Made by a program: the position numbers and the translations under genes. A stretch of DNA of 64,000 nucleotides from Williamsia limnetica (GTDB lineage: Bacteria > Actinomycetota > Actinomycetes > Mycobacteriales > Mycobacteriaceae), in the NCBI RefSeq assembly GCF_003217475.1, contig NZ_QJSP01000021.1:1-64000 (forward strand). Reading direction: 5' to 3'. The notes beneath the pieces were generated by a model. That model did no database searches. It saw only the letters and a list, made by a program, of their open reading frames with translations, and was not told the DNA's origin. Of this stretch, positions 23,789 through 32,404 are shown piece by piece (position 1 is the stretch's first letter; every line of letters starts with the position of its first letter).

Positions 23789-25077
23789 CGCAACCCTTCG
23801 GCCAGATCGTCGTCACCCTCGGTCTCGCGCCAGTCCTCCGGCAGCAGGTGATCGAGGAGGTCGTCGACGGTGACCGCGCCGATGAGGTGTCCGTCATCGT
23901 CGATGACGGGTCCGCAGACGAGGTTGTAAGTGGCGAAGTAGCGGGTGACCTTCTCGAGTGAGTCGTTCGGGCCGAGGTTGGGCAGCCGATCGTCGATGAT
24001 CCCACCGACGAGGTTGGCCGGCGGTTCCCGCAGCAGAGCCTGGATGTGGACGCAGCCCAGGTACTTACCGGTCGGAGTGGCCGTCGGTGGCCGCACGACG
24101 AAGGTCAGGGATGCCGACGCGGGCGTCAGGTCCGGGTTCCTGGCGCGCGCAAGCGCTTCGGCGATGGTGGTGGAGGGTGTGACGACCAGCGGTTCGGTCG
24201 TCATCAGACCACCGGCGGTGTCAGGGGAGTGCAGCATCAGCCGCCGAACCGGCTCGGACTCCTGTGGGTCCATCAACTGCAGCAGCGCCTCCGCCTCGGC
24301 GTCGGGCAACTCACCGAGGAGGTCGGCCGCATCGTCGGGGTCCATCGCCTCGAGGACATCGGCAGCCCGCTCGACGGCCATGTGCCCGAGCAGGTCGGTC
24401 TGATCGTCGGTCGGGAGTTCCTGGACGACGTCGGCGAGTCGTTCGTCGTCGAGCGCCGATGCGATCTCCTGGCGCCGCTTCGACGGCAGCTCGCGCAGCG
24501 CATGTGCCACATCGGCTGCTCGCATGCCGTCGAACTGGGACAAGATCTGGGCCACTCCCTGACCGGGCAGGGCGAGCGCACTCTGGGTCAACCCGAGGAC
24601 GTGATTCCACTCGACCACGTGGGTTTCTCCGCGTCGGCCGAGGCGGGTGCGGGCGCCGCGGACGGCGACCCGGGAGATCACCCAGTCGCGGGTGCGTCTG
24701 CGTTCGATGGCGACGTCGACCACCGCCAGGTCTTCGTCGGCAAGGTGCTCGAGGTCCGGATCGTTCACGCGCACGCGTGATTCCACGATCTGGCCGAGGA
24801 CAAGAGCCTCGCCGGGGCGCAGGATCAGTCGCCGCAGACTCACGGTTCCGGTGCTCAGGGTGACCGAGTTCGGCTCGATGGCGGTCACGCGCAGCATCGG
24901 GACGAAGATCCGTCGGCGGGTCGTCAGTTCGACCGCGAGTCCGAGGACTCGCGGCTGGCCCGTACCGAACCGAACGGACACCACCACGTCTCGCACTCGG
25001 CCGATGGACTCACCGTCGGGTCCGATGACGGCCAGACCGGCAAGCCTGGCCACGAATGCCTTGCTCACCGCTGCCAT
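23785..25077 (-). CDS. MgtE N-domain/CBS-domain protein with PRC barrel, no channel
   Basis: A 430-residue cytoplasmic protein. The N-terminal 160 residues contain PRC-barrel-like modules (GPDGESIGRVRDVVVS...). An MgtE_N superhelix follows (ALRELPSKRRQEIASALDDE ... DPDDAADLLGELP) and then two CBS domains (MTTEPLVVTPSTTIAEALARA; HLIGAVTVDDLLDHLLPEDW). The magnesium channel TM domain of true MgtE is absent. This matches Rv1232c. It may sense Mg2+ or nucleotides and act through the overlapping DUF1003 partner. ATG 25077 lies 7 nt after TACCCT, so it is probably leaderless. The frame is open further upstream but without start signals. Confidence 0.87.
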   Translation of the reverse strand: MAAVSKAFVARLAGLAVIGPDGESIGRVRDVVVSVRFGTGQPRVLGLAVELTTRRRIFVPMLRVTAIEPNSVTLSTGTVSLRRLILRPGEALVLGQIVESRVRVNDPDLEHLADEDLAVVDVAIERRRTRDWVISRVAVRGARTRLGRRGETHVVEWNHVLGLTQSALALPGQGVAQILSQFDGMRAADVAHALRELPSKRRQEIASALDDERLADVVQELPTDDQTDLLGHMAVERAADVLEAMDPDDAADLLGELPDAEAEALLQLMDPQESEPVRRLMLHSPDTAGGLMTTEPLVVTPSTTIAEALARARNPDLTPASASLTFVVRPPTATPTGKYLGCVHIQALLREPPANLVGGIIDDRLPNLGPNDSLEKVTRYFATYNLVCGPVIDDDGHLIGAVTVDDLLDHLLPEDWRETEGDDDLAEGLR

Positions 25078-25522
25078 GGAGGTAAGGGTAGTGGGGCGCA
25101 GCCGGATGGCGCGGCCAGGGCATACCCGAGCGCGGCGGATGGGTCGGCTCGGCGCCTCCGGACAGCGCACGGCGAACAGTGGGTGAATTCTCCGGTTCCG
25201 GCGTCGCAACGCACCGATAAAAACCCATCCAATCGTACTGACAAGCGCTGTCTTTGAGGGAAGGGCGCGTGTATTGCCGTGCGCGATGGACTCTCTCGCC
25301 TCGTCACTGCTCTCTGCTGCTCGTCGCGGCGTTCGGTGTCCTCGCGCACGAGAAGGTGGCGCCCGCGCTTCGCGATGATGGCGGGCTCCGTGCTGGTTCT
25401 GAGATGATCTACAGGGAACGGCCGTATACGTCACAAACAACGGCAGGCAGATAACGGCAGGCAGACAATTGCAGATGGCGGATTTCGGTCGGCCCGGCAA
25501 TAGCGACGAGGAGCACCACACC
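25078..25522. other. Intergenic region before the stress-protein gene
   Basis: This 445-bp gap between divergent genes has no convincing reading frame. It holds the leaderless -10 of the minus-strand gene at 25085-25090. A 14-bp direct duplication, AACGGCAGGCAGAT (25439-25452) then AACGGCAGGCAGAC (25453-25466), lies in the presumed 5' leader of the plus-strand gene. A GGGAAC motif sits near 25414. I see no clear riboswitch or small RNA. Confidence 0.5.
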
Positions 25523-26008
25523 ATGAGTAACCCGATACGCCCGACGCCACGCCCCGGTTTGCCGACGCCGCCCCGGGGGTGGCCGATCGGCTCATACACC
25601 ACGTACGCCGAAGCGCAACGCGCGGTGGATTATCTGTCCGATGAGAACTTCCCCGTCCAGGACGTGACCATCGTGGGTGTGGACCTGATGCAGGTCGAAC
25701 GCGTCCTGGGACGGCTGACCTGGGGGAAGGTGATCGGGGGTGGAATTGTCTCCGGTGCCTGGCTGGGCCTGTTCTTCGGGCTGCTCGTCGGGATCGTCGT
25801 CGATACGAATCCTCTGGTGCCGTTGATTTTTGGCCTGGTCGGGGGCATCGTGTTCGGTGTCGTGTCGACCTCTATCCCGTATGCCGCCACCCGCGGGCAA
25901 CGCGACTTCTCGTCGACCATGCAGTTGGTCGCAGGGCGTTATGACGTTCTCTGCGACCCGAAGAGCGCTGAGCGGGCCCGCGACATGCTGAGCCGGCTCA
26001 CTCCTTAG
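25523..26008 (+). CDS. General stress protein 17M-like membrane protein (Rv1234-type)
   Basis: A 161-residue protein. The N-terminal segment GSYTTYAEAQRAVDYLSDENFPVQDVTIVG is the GSP17M/heat-induced fold. Two glycine-rich TM helices follow (GGGIVSGAWLGLFFGLLVGIVV and LIFGLVGGIVFGVVST), then a short tail with YDVLCDP. ATG 25523 has GAGGAG about 9 nt upstream. It matches Rv1234 by position between the MgtE-N/CBS gene and lpqY. The role is unknown beyond stress association in the family. Confidence 0.85.
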   Translation: MSNPIRPTPRPGLPTPPRGWPIGSYTTYAEAQRAVDYLSDENFPVQDVTIVGVDLMQVERVLGRLTWGKVIGGGIVSGAWLGLFFGLLVGIVVDTNPLVPLIFGLVGGIVFGVVSTSIPYAATRGQRDFSSTMQLVAGRYDVLCDPKSAERARDMLSRLTP

Positions 26009-26142
26009 AACGGCAGCCCGGGCACCCACCTGACGCGGTCTGCCGGCGCAAAGGCGCAGCGTACCGGGGTTCGCCTCACCCGACGCCGGAACGTGACCGG
26101 GGAACGATTTGGTGTCAGGTTGGCACGATCATGCCGATTGTG

Positions 26143-26177
26143 TTGCGCGTCACTCTCAGACGCCTATAAGTTAACTT
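26143..26177 (+). promoter_or_regulatory. lpqY-sugABC promoter with palindrome at the start site
   Basis: TTGCGC (26143-26148) and TATAAG (26165-26170) are spaced 16 bp and form a good -35/-10 pair. A perfect 10-bp palindrome AAGTTAACTT (26168-26177) overlaps the -10 and the expected transcription start, so it could be an operator. The leader to GTG 26241 is about 65 nt. Confidence 0.5.
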
Positions 26178-26240
26178 GCAGGCATGGAGGGGTGCGTCCG
26201 TAACGTTCGGCGCACCTTTCGGACTCATCGAGGAGGCTGC

Positions 26241-27725
26241 GTGCGGAGCAAAGGCGATCCGACCGGTAGTGACGGTCGATCAGCGGGACCCAAGAAGTAT
26301 GGTGGTTTGAAGAAGCTCGGATTGTCCTGTGCCGCAGTGGCTGTGGCCCTTCCGGTGCTCAGCGCGTGTAGCTCCGGGTACACGACGGGGACGATCAACG
26401 TCTACGCGCCGGCGGATGGGGCCTCGTTCATCGAAGAAGCGGGGAACACGTGCACGGCGGAGTCCAACGGCGAGTACAAGATCAAGACGACTGCGCTGCC
26501 CAAGGCCGCGGACGACCAGCGACTGCAGCTCGCCCGTCGACTCGCCGGCAACGACAAGGGCCTGGATCTGATGGGCATGGACGTCGTCTGGACGGCAGAG
26601 TTCGCCGACGCCGGCTGGATCGAACCCGTTCCTGACGAGATGGCCGCGGAGATCAAGGCGACCACCCTCGGTGGTCCATATGAGACTGCGTTGTGGAAGA
26701 CCAACGATGACAACGAAAAACGTCTCTATGCCATCCCGACCTGGACCAACACCCAGCTGCTCTGGTATCGCAAGGACGTGATCGAGCAGTATCTGAATCG
26801 GCCGACCCCACCGGCGACCTGGGACCAGATGCTGGCAGAGAACGAGGAGATCCGTAAGGCAGGCGGGCCCAGTTACATCATGGTGCAGGGCAAGCAGTAC
26901 GAGGGCCTGATGGTGTGGTTCAACTCGGTACTGGCCAGTGCCGGCGGTCAAGTCCTCGACCCGGACGACCCGAACAAGCAGACACTCAACGACACCCCGG
27001 AGCACCGCGCTGCGACCCTCAAGGCGCTGCAGACGCTCAAGGCCGTGGCAACCGCTCCGGGTGCCGATCCGTCGATCACCAACAGTGACGAGTCGTCGGC
27101 CCGACTCGGGATGGAAAGCGGGCAGGCGACCTTCGAGGTCAACTGGCCGTTCGTCTTCCCGTCCATGCGCTCCAATGCTGCGGCCGGTGACGTGGCGTTC
27201 CTGTCGAACGTCAACGCCGAGTTCGGTCCGCTGTTCGCCGACCCCGACAATCCGCCCGCCGACGCGGACCTGGCCCCGGTCAACGCCGCGGTACAGACGG
27301 CTTTCGACTTCTCACGCTATCCGGGCGTGCTCCCGGACGAGCAGTCGAAGGTCACCTTGGGCGGGGTGAACATCGCGGTTGCAGACACCTCGCAGCAGAA
27401 AGACCTCGCATTCAAGGCCGCTGCCTGTCTGACCAATGAGCAGTCGCAGAAGCTGTACTCGATCAGCGGGGGTACGCCTCCGACCATCGGGTCGATCTAC
27501 GACGACCCCGCGTTCGAAGACGCATATCCCATGGGCGATGCGATCAAGGCGCAGTTGGAGACAGGTTCCGCCGCGCTACGGCCGGCTTCGCCTGACTACC
27601 AGGCGATCTCGACTCTGATCACCGCAAAGCTCAGTCCGGTCGGTTCCTGGGATCCGGAGGCGATGGTCGACATTCTCGCCGAACAGGTCACCAAGGCCAT
27701 CGAAGGGGAGGGACTGATCCCATGA
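26241..27725 (+). CDS. lpqY: Trehalose ABC transporter substrate-binding lipoprotein
   Basis: A 494-residue family 1 solute-binding lipoprotein. The lipobox is PVLSAC with Cys43, following a basic region and hydrophobic core. The mature part has family segments such as DLMGMDVVWTAEFADAGWIEPV and YAIPTWTNTQLLWYRKDV. In mycobacteria LpqY captures trehalose released from trehalose mycolates for recycling. GTG 26241 has AGGAGG 4 nt upstream; an ATG at 26184 would add 19 residues. The stop overlaps sugA (ATGA). The four-gene order equals Rv1235-Rv1238. Confidence 0.93.
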   Translation: MRSKGDPTGSDGRSAGPKKYGGLKKLGLSCAAVAVALPVLSACSSGYTTGTINVYAPADGASFIEEAGNTCTAESNGEYKIKTTALPKAADDQRLQLARRLAGNDKGLDLMGMDVVWTAEFADAGWIEPVPDEMAAEIKATTLGGPYETALWKTNDDNEKRLYAIPTWTNTQLLWYRKDVIEQYLNRPTPPATWDQMLAENEEIRKAGGPSYIMVQGKQYEGLMVWFNSVLASAGGQVLDPDDPNKQTLNDTPEHRAATLKALQTLKAVATAPGADPSITNSDESSARLGMESGQATFEVNWPFVFPSMRSNAAAGDVAFLSNVNAEFGPLFADPDNPPADADLAPVNAAVQTAFDFSRYPGVLPDEQSKVTLGGVNIAVADTSQQKDLAFKAAACLTNEQSQKLYSISGGTPPTIGSIYDDPAFEDAYPMGDAIKAQLETGSAALRPASPDYQAISTLITAKLSPVGSWDPEAMVDILAEQVTKAIEGEGLIP

Positions 27726-28657
27726 CCGCAACGCTGGACAAGGGGGCTGCGCCGAGCAAGAAGAAGAAGGCGCAGCTCAGCGAAGGCAAACGGGCCGAGC
27801 GCCGGTTGGGATTGTGGTTGATCACCCCGGCGGTGATCATGATGATCCTCGTCACCGGCTATCCGATCGTGTACGCATTCTGGCTGAGTCTGCAGAAGGC
27901 GAGCCTGTCGGCGCCCGGTGAGAACGAGTTCATCTGGTTCAGCAACTACGGCACCGTCCTCACCGACAGTTACTGGTGGACCTCGCTGAGCATCACGTTG
28001 TTCATCACCGTGGTCTCGGTGATCATCGAGTTGGTCCTCGGTATGGCGATCGCTCTCGTCATGCATCGAACGCTGTTCGCCAAGGGCGTCATCCGGACCG
28101 TCGTCCTGATCCCGTACGGCATCGTCACCGTCGTCGCAGCGTTCTCCTGGTACTACGCCTGGACGCCTGGCACCGGTTACCTCGCGAACCTGCTCCCAGA
28201 CGGCAGTGCGCCGCTCACCGAGCAGTGGCCTTCACTGGCGATCATCATCCTGGCCGAGGTCTGGAAGACCACACCGTTCATGGCACTGCTGCTCCTGGCC
28301 GGACTCGCCCTGGTACCTGATGACCTGCTCAAGGCCGCGCAGATGGACGGTGCCGGCGCCTGGACTCGGCTGTGGCGGATCATACTTCCGCTGATGAAGC
28401 CCGCGATTCTCGTGGCATTGCTGTTCCGCACGTTGGATGCGTTCCGCGTGTTCGACAACATCTACATCCTGACCCGAGGTAGCAACAACACGTACTCGGT
28501 CTCGATGTTGGGCTACGACAACCTGTTCAAAGCCTTCAACCTGGGCGTCGGATCCGCGATCAGCGTGCTCATCTTTCTCTGCGTCGCGATCATCGCCTTC
28601 ATATTCATCAAGTTGTTCGGGGCCTCGGCACCCGGCTCTGACAACGAGGGGCGGTAA
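27722..28657 (+). CDS. sugA: Trehalose ABC transporter permease SugA
   Basis: A 311-residue permease of the MalF type. After a Lys-rich cytoplasmic start come six TM helices beginning LWLITPAVIMMILVTGYPIVYAFWLSL. The EAA loop, which contacts the ATPase, reads DLLKAAQMDGAGAWTRLWRIILPLMKPA. It pairs with SugB to form the trehalose channel. It overlaps lpqY by 4 bp and lies 6 bp before sugB. Confidence 0.94.
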   Translation: MTATLDKGAAPSKKKKAQLSEGKRAERRLGLWLITPAVIMMILVTGYPIVYAFWLSLQKASLSAPGENEFIWFSNYGTVLTDSYWWTSLSITLFITVVSVIIELVLGMAIALVMHRTLFAKGVIRTVVLIPYGIVTVVAAFSWYYAWTPGTGYLANLLPDGSAPLTEQWPSLAIIILAEVWKTTPFMALLLLAGLALVPDDLLKAAQMDGAGAWTRLWRIILPLMKPAILVALLFRTLDAFRVFDNIYILTRGSNNTYSVSMLGYDNLFKAFNLGVGSAISVLIFLCVAIIAFIFIKLFGASAPGSDNEGR

Positions 28658-28663
28658 CGACCG

Positions 28664-29494
28664 ATGAATGCCTTGACGGGAAAACGTATCGGCTGGTCGG
28701 TCGTCAACCTACTGGTCCTTCTCTATGCCCTGATCCCGGTGATCTGGATCGTCAGTCTGTCGTTCAAGCCTCCGGGCAGTGTGAAGGACGGCAGCTTCAT
28801 CCCGAAGGAATGGACGTTCGACAACTACACCAGCATCTTCGACACCAGTGCGTTCACGTCGGCTCTGATCAACTCGATCGGTATCGGCCTGATCACCACG
28901 GTGATCGCGGTCGCACTCGGCACAATGGCCGCCTATGCGATTGCCCGCCTGGACTTTCCGGGCAAGAAGGCACTGGTGGGAGCCGCGCTGTTGATCGCGA
29001 TGTTCCCTCAGATCTCGCTGGTGACGCCCCTGTTCAACATCGAGCGCCGGCTGGGCCTGTTCGACACGTGGGCGGGCCTGATCCTGCCGTACATCACGTT
29101 CGCGCTGCCTCTGGCGATCTACACTCTCTCGGCGTTCTTCCGCGAGATCCCCTGGGAATTAGAGAAGGCCGCAAAGATGGACGGCGCCACGCCGTCGCAG
29201 GCATTCCGCAAGGTCATCGCTCCGCTCGCGGCTCCCGGCATCGTCACCGCGGCGATCCTCGTCTTCATCTTCGCGTGGAACGACCTGCTGTTGGCGATCT
29301 CGCTGACCTCCACCGAGAGGTCGATCACCGCGCCGGTGGCGATCGCGAACTTCACCGGTAGTAGCCAATTCGAGGAACCAACGGGTTCGATCGCGGCCGC
29401 GGCCGTGGTCATCACGATCCCGATCATCATCTTTGTCCTGCTGTTCCAACGTCGAATCGTTGCCGGTCTGACTTCCGGCGCTGTGAAGGGATAA
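28664..29494 (+). CDS. sugB: Trehalose ABC transporter permease SugB
   Basis: A 276-residue permease of the MalG type with six TM helices. The EAA motif is [31 protein letters not shown] 28664 follows sugA closely, and the gene is 3 bp from sugC, so all four genes form one transcript. It partners SugA in the inner membrane. Confidence 0.94.
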   Translation: MNALTGKRIGWSVVNLLVLLYALIPVIWIVSLSFKPPGSVKDGSFIPKEWTFDNYTSIFDTSAFTSALINSIGIGLITTVIAVALGTMAAYAIARLDFPGKKALVGAALLIAMFPQISLVTPLFNIERRLGLFDTWAGLILPYITFALPLAIYTLSAFFREIPWELEKAAKMDGATPSQAFRKVIAPLAAPGIVTAAILVFIFAWNDLLLAISLTSTERSITAPVAIANFTGSSQFEEPTGSIAAAAVVITIPIIIFVLLFQRRIVAGLTSGAVKG

Positions 29495-29497
29495 CCA

Positions 29498-30670
29498 ATG
29501 GCCGAGATCGTTCTGGACCAGGTGAGCAAGAAGTACCCGGACGGTTCGCTGGCCGTCAGCGAGGTGGACATCACCATCGCAGACGGCGAGTTCATCATCC
29601 TGGTCGGTCCCTCCGGATGCGGTAAGTCGACGACCCTCAACATGATCGCGGGTCTGGAGGACATCTCTTCCGGCGAGTTGCGAATCGCGGGGGAGCGCGT
29701 GAACGAGAAGGCACCCAAGGACCGGGACATCGCGATGGTGTTCCAGTCCTACGCGCTCTATCCCCACATGACCGTGCGGGACAACATCGCGTTCCCGCTG
29801 ACCCTGGCGAAGATGCCGAAGCAGGAGATCGCATCCAAGGTCGACGAGGCTGCCAGAATCCTCGACCTGGGGCAGTACCTGGATCGCAAGCCGGCCAACC
29901 TGTCCGGTGGTCAGCGACAGCGTGTCGCCATGGGCCGGGCAATCGTCCGGTCGCCGAAAGCGTTCCTCATGGACGAGCCGCTGTCGAACCTCGATGCGAA
30001 ACTGCGTGTGCAGACCCGTACAGAGATCGCGCAGCTCCAGCAACGACTCGGGACCACCACCGTCTACGTAACCCACGACCAGACGGAGGCCATGACGCTC
30101 GGCGACCGCGTCGTGGTGCTGCGATCGGGGCTCGTGCAGCAGATCGGCTCACCGGCCGAGCTCTACAACAAGCCCTCGAACCTGTTCGTCGCCGGCTTCA
30201 TCGGATCGCCTGCCATGAACTTCCTGCCCGGTCGGCTGACCCAGAACGGCATCGAAACCGCGCTCGGAGAGGTCACCCCACCGGAGATGGGCCGGGTGAT
30301 CGAGAACGCCAAATCGGTGCGGAGCAACGGCGAAGTGCTGATCGGCATCCGCCCGGAGCACTTCGAGGACGCAAGTCTCGTCGACACCCTCACGAAGTCG
30401 CGAGGCTCGACCTTCACCGCGAAGGTCAGCGTTCTCGAGTCGATGGGGTCGGACAACTACGCGTACTTCTCGGTCGAAGGCAGCGATGCGTCTGCCCAGG
30501 CCCTTGCCGAGATCGCAGCGGACGCCGGGCAGCCGATGGGCAGCGGACAACTGATCGCCCGGTTGTCTCCGGAGTCCACCGTGTCCAAGGGGCAGAATGC
30601 CGAATTGTTCTACGACACCTCGAAGATCTCGGTGTTCGACCAGCAGAGTGGTTCCAATCTGAGCCTGTGA
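29498..30670 (+). CDS. sugC: Trehalose ABC transporter ATP-binding protein SugC
   Basis: A 390-residue MalK-type ATPase. Walker A is GPSGCGKSTTLNMIAG, signature LSGGQRQRVAMGRAIV, Walker B AFLMDEPLSNLD, H-loop VYVTHDQTEAMTLGDR. The C-terminal TOBE/OB-like regulatory domain spans about residues 240-375. It energises SugAB. The operon ends at a strong hairpin 20 bp downstream. Confidence 0.94.
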   Translation: MAEIVLDQVSKKYPDGSLAVSEVDITIADGEFIILVGPSGCGKSTTLNMIAGLEDISSGELRIAGERVNEKAPKDRDIAMVFQSYALYPHMTVRDNIAFPLTLAKMPKQEIASKVDEAARILDLGQYLDRKPANLSGGQRQRVAMGRAIVRSPKAFLMDEPLSNLDAKLRVQTRTEIAQLQQRLGTTTVYVTHDQTEAMTLGDRVVVLRSGLVQQIGSPAELYNKPSNLFVAGFIGSPAMNFLPGRLTQNGIETALGEVTPPEMGRVIENAKSVRSNGEVLIGIRPEHFEDASLVDTLTKSRGSTFTAKVSVLESMGSDNYAYFSVEGSDASAQALAEIAADAGQPMGSGQLIARLSPESTVSKGQNAELFYDTSKISVFDQQSGSNLSL

Positions 30671-30691
30671 GGCAGGCGGCACTGTCGTCGA

Positions 30692-30729
30692 AAAGGCCCC
30701 TACCGCTGGTCGATGCGGTGGGGGCCTTT
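30692..30729. terminator. Bidirectional terminator after sugC
   Basis: AAAGGCCCCTACCGC (30692-30706) pairs with GCGGTGGGGGCCTTT (30715-30729) through 15 bp with one G-T wobble and an 8-nt loop. The A and T ends give a partial U-tract on either strand. It lies between sugC and the convergent ParB-like gene, so it probably ends both transcripts. Confidence 0.85.
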
Positions 30730-30742
30730 CGCGCGACCCCGG

Positions 30743-31606
30743 TCAGGGCAGTTTGCCGCGGCGTCGCGACCGAACGCGGAGTTCGTCGATGATGTCTTCG
30801 TCCCAGATATGTCTGCGCACCATGCGGTAACGTTCACACGCCAGCCAGATGTACAGTTCTGCGTCGCTGGTGATCTCCGGCAGGATGTCCGCTCGCCGTG
30901 CCATGCGTACGACAGGCAGGAACTCCTCGCCGAACCAGCGACGTGCCACTTCCGCTCGGCCCATGAACGTACCGGTTTCCTGTGCCAGCCGGAAGCCCCA
31001 GGCCTCGACGTTCTCGGCGAGTTCGGCGTAGTCGAAGGGGTCATCGAACCAGATGGCCTCGCGTTGTTTGCCTTCCAGCGGTACGCGGGAGGCGAACAGG
31101 CGCCGGTGATCTTTCATGATCAGGTCGGAGCGCGCGTTGATCCCCTCAGGTGAGATGCGGGTGTGGATCTCGGTGACGTAGGCGTCGATCTTGCTGAACC
31201 GCCGGGCGATGGCGATGGACACCCGGTGGTGGCCGTCGATCACGAAGTGCATCGTCCCGATCCGGTACAGCTGCACCGGTGGCACCGATTCGCCCCGCCG
31301 CTGCGCGGTGGCCAGTCGCTGCCATCGCTCCCTGATCCGGGCCGAGGTCGGACGGAAGTAGCGGTCGAAATCGCGGGTTCGGTCGACGCTGCCGACGATC
31401 GAGGAGACGTCGACGACCACGAGCCCGAGGAACGTCTCGCCCGTCTTTCCCAGAGCGGCAACCACTTCATCGAACGGCAGCACCGTGTTGACGTCTGCGG
31501 GCTGCCGCGTGAGCCAGGCCGAGAGCCGCGCCAGTTCCGCGCGGCGGCGCTGCCTGCTGAAGTCGTTCTCGGCGTCGGCGCCGGGAAATCCTGTGTCACG
31601 CGCCAT
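30743..31606 (-). CDS. ParB-like domain protein
   Basis: A 287-residue protein with a ParB/sulfiredoxin-type core: the motif IGTMHFVIDGHHRVSIAIARR resembles the DGHHR nucleotide/catalytic motif of ParB-N/Srx folds. There is no recognisable helix-turn-helix typical of chromosomal ParB, so a partition role is doubtful. The C-terminal half is rich in Trp, Arg and Glu (EAIWFDDPFDYAELAEN, VARRWFGEEFLPVVRMARRADILPE). ATG 31606 has GGAG 5 nt upstream and lies 11 bp inside the end of the phosphoesterase gene, so the two are translationally coupled. Function is not known; a joint role with the phosphoesterase is inferred. Confidence 0.7.
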   Translation of the reverse strand: MARDTGFPGADAENDFSRQRRRAELARLSAWLTRQPADVNTVLPFDEVVAALGKTGETFLGLVVVDVSSIVGSVDRTRDFDRYFRPTSARIRERWQRLATAQRRGESVPPVQLYRIGTMHFVIDGHHRVSIAIARRFSKIDAYVTEIHTRISPEGINARSDLIMKDHRRLFASRVPLEGKQREAIWFDDPFDYAELAENVEAWGFRLAQETGTFMGRAEVARRWFGEEFLPVVRMARRADILPEITSDAELYIWLACERYRMVRRHIWDEDIIDELRVRSRRRGKLP

Positions 31607-32330
31607 GACGTCTCCGTTGGACTTCGACCCCGGTACCACCCGGCTCGATCTCGAACAGGCAGTAACCCACCGTGTTGATCGAGATGGTGCTGCGGCGCAG
31701 GGTCTGGCCGGGGATCTGTTTCTTGAGCAGGATGGTGTGGTCCATCGGCGTCTGGCCGTGCGGGTGAATGTGCCCGTGTAGCAACAGTTGTGGCCGTAAT
31801 CGATAGATCAACGGCAGGAAGCACTTGAAGCCGCGGTGAGGTCCGTCCTCGGCGTCGCCGATCCCGCGGGCAGGGCTGTGGGTGAGCAGGATGTCCACCG
31901 CGCCCTGGCCGGGCAGCATCCGGTACCGAAAGCGGCGCAGTGCCAGCCGGTTCGCCCGCTGCCGCTGGGTGGCCTCGCGGTATTGGTTCGGTCCGTCGTT
32001 GTACCGGATACATCCGCCGAGTCCTGCGACCCGCAGACCCGCCACGGTGACGATGCGGCCGTCTGCGTTGATCGCGCCCTCGGGGCCCGGGTACGTGACC
32101 GGCAGCCCTGCCTGCGTCCAGCCGCTGCGGGTCCGCTTGTACCCGGTGAGGTCACGGTCGTGGTTGCCGGGTACGAAGACACAGGGCACGCCGAAACGCG
32201 CCATCAGCTTCTCGAGGTAGTCGAAGGGCAGGTCGCCGGCGCCGATGATCAGGTCAGGGGCGAGTTCGTCGGCCGCCCCGTGATTGAGGCTGTCGACGAC
32301 TTCGTCCGATACCGAGAGCACACGTACCAT
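31596..32330 (-). CDS. Calcineurin-like metallophosphoesterase
   Basis: A 244-residue metallophosphoesterase. Metal motifs are GAGDLP, VPGNHD, LLTHSPARG and LLHGHIHPHGQ. The usual first Asp-x-His motif is replaced by SDEVVDSL near the N-terminus, as in some Ser-Asp-Glu variants of the family. It could hydrolyse nucleotides, cyclic dinucleotides or phospholipids; the substrate is not visible. ATG 32330 follows TAGGGT by 7 nt, so it is probably leaderless. It overlaps the ParB-like gene by 11 bp and is divergent from the SUFU gene. Confidence 0.87.
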   Translation of the reverse strand: MVRVLSVSDEVVDSLNHGAADELAPDLIIGAGDLPFDYLEKLMARFGVPCVFVPGNHDRDLTGYKRTRSGWTQAGLPVTYPGPEGAINADGRIVTVAGLRVAGLGGCIRYNDGPNQYREATQRQRANRLALRRFRYRMLPGQGAVDILLTHSPARGIGDAEDGPHRGFKCFLPLIYRLRPQLLLHGHIHPHGQTPMDHTILLKKQIPGQTLRRSTISINTVGYCLFEIEPGGTGVEVQRRRHGA

Positions 32331-32404
32331 CCCATCGACCCTAGCGCGCGAGTACAGCCCAGGGCCCGTCTCCGAGAGATGGTGGTGTTTTACTGGGACC
32401 TGCG

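Noticed and set aside
23785-25077. Annotation as a full MgtE magnesium channel
   Set aside because: Only the N-domain and CBS pair are present; no hydrophobic pore helices follow.
30743-31606. Chromosome-partition ParB
   Set aside because: It lacks the ParB helix-turn-helix and parA neighbour, and lies between sugar transport and metal transport genes; only a ParB-like fold motif is supported.
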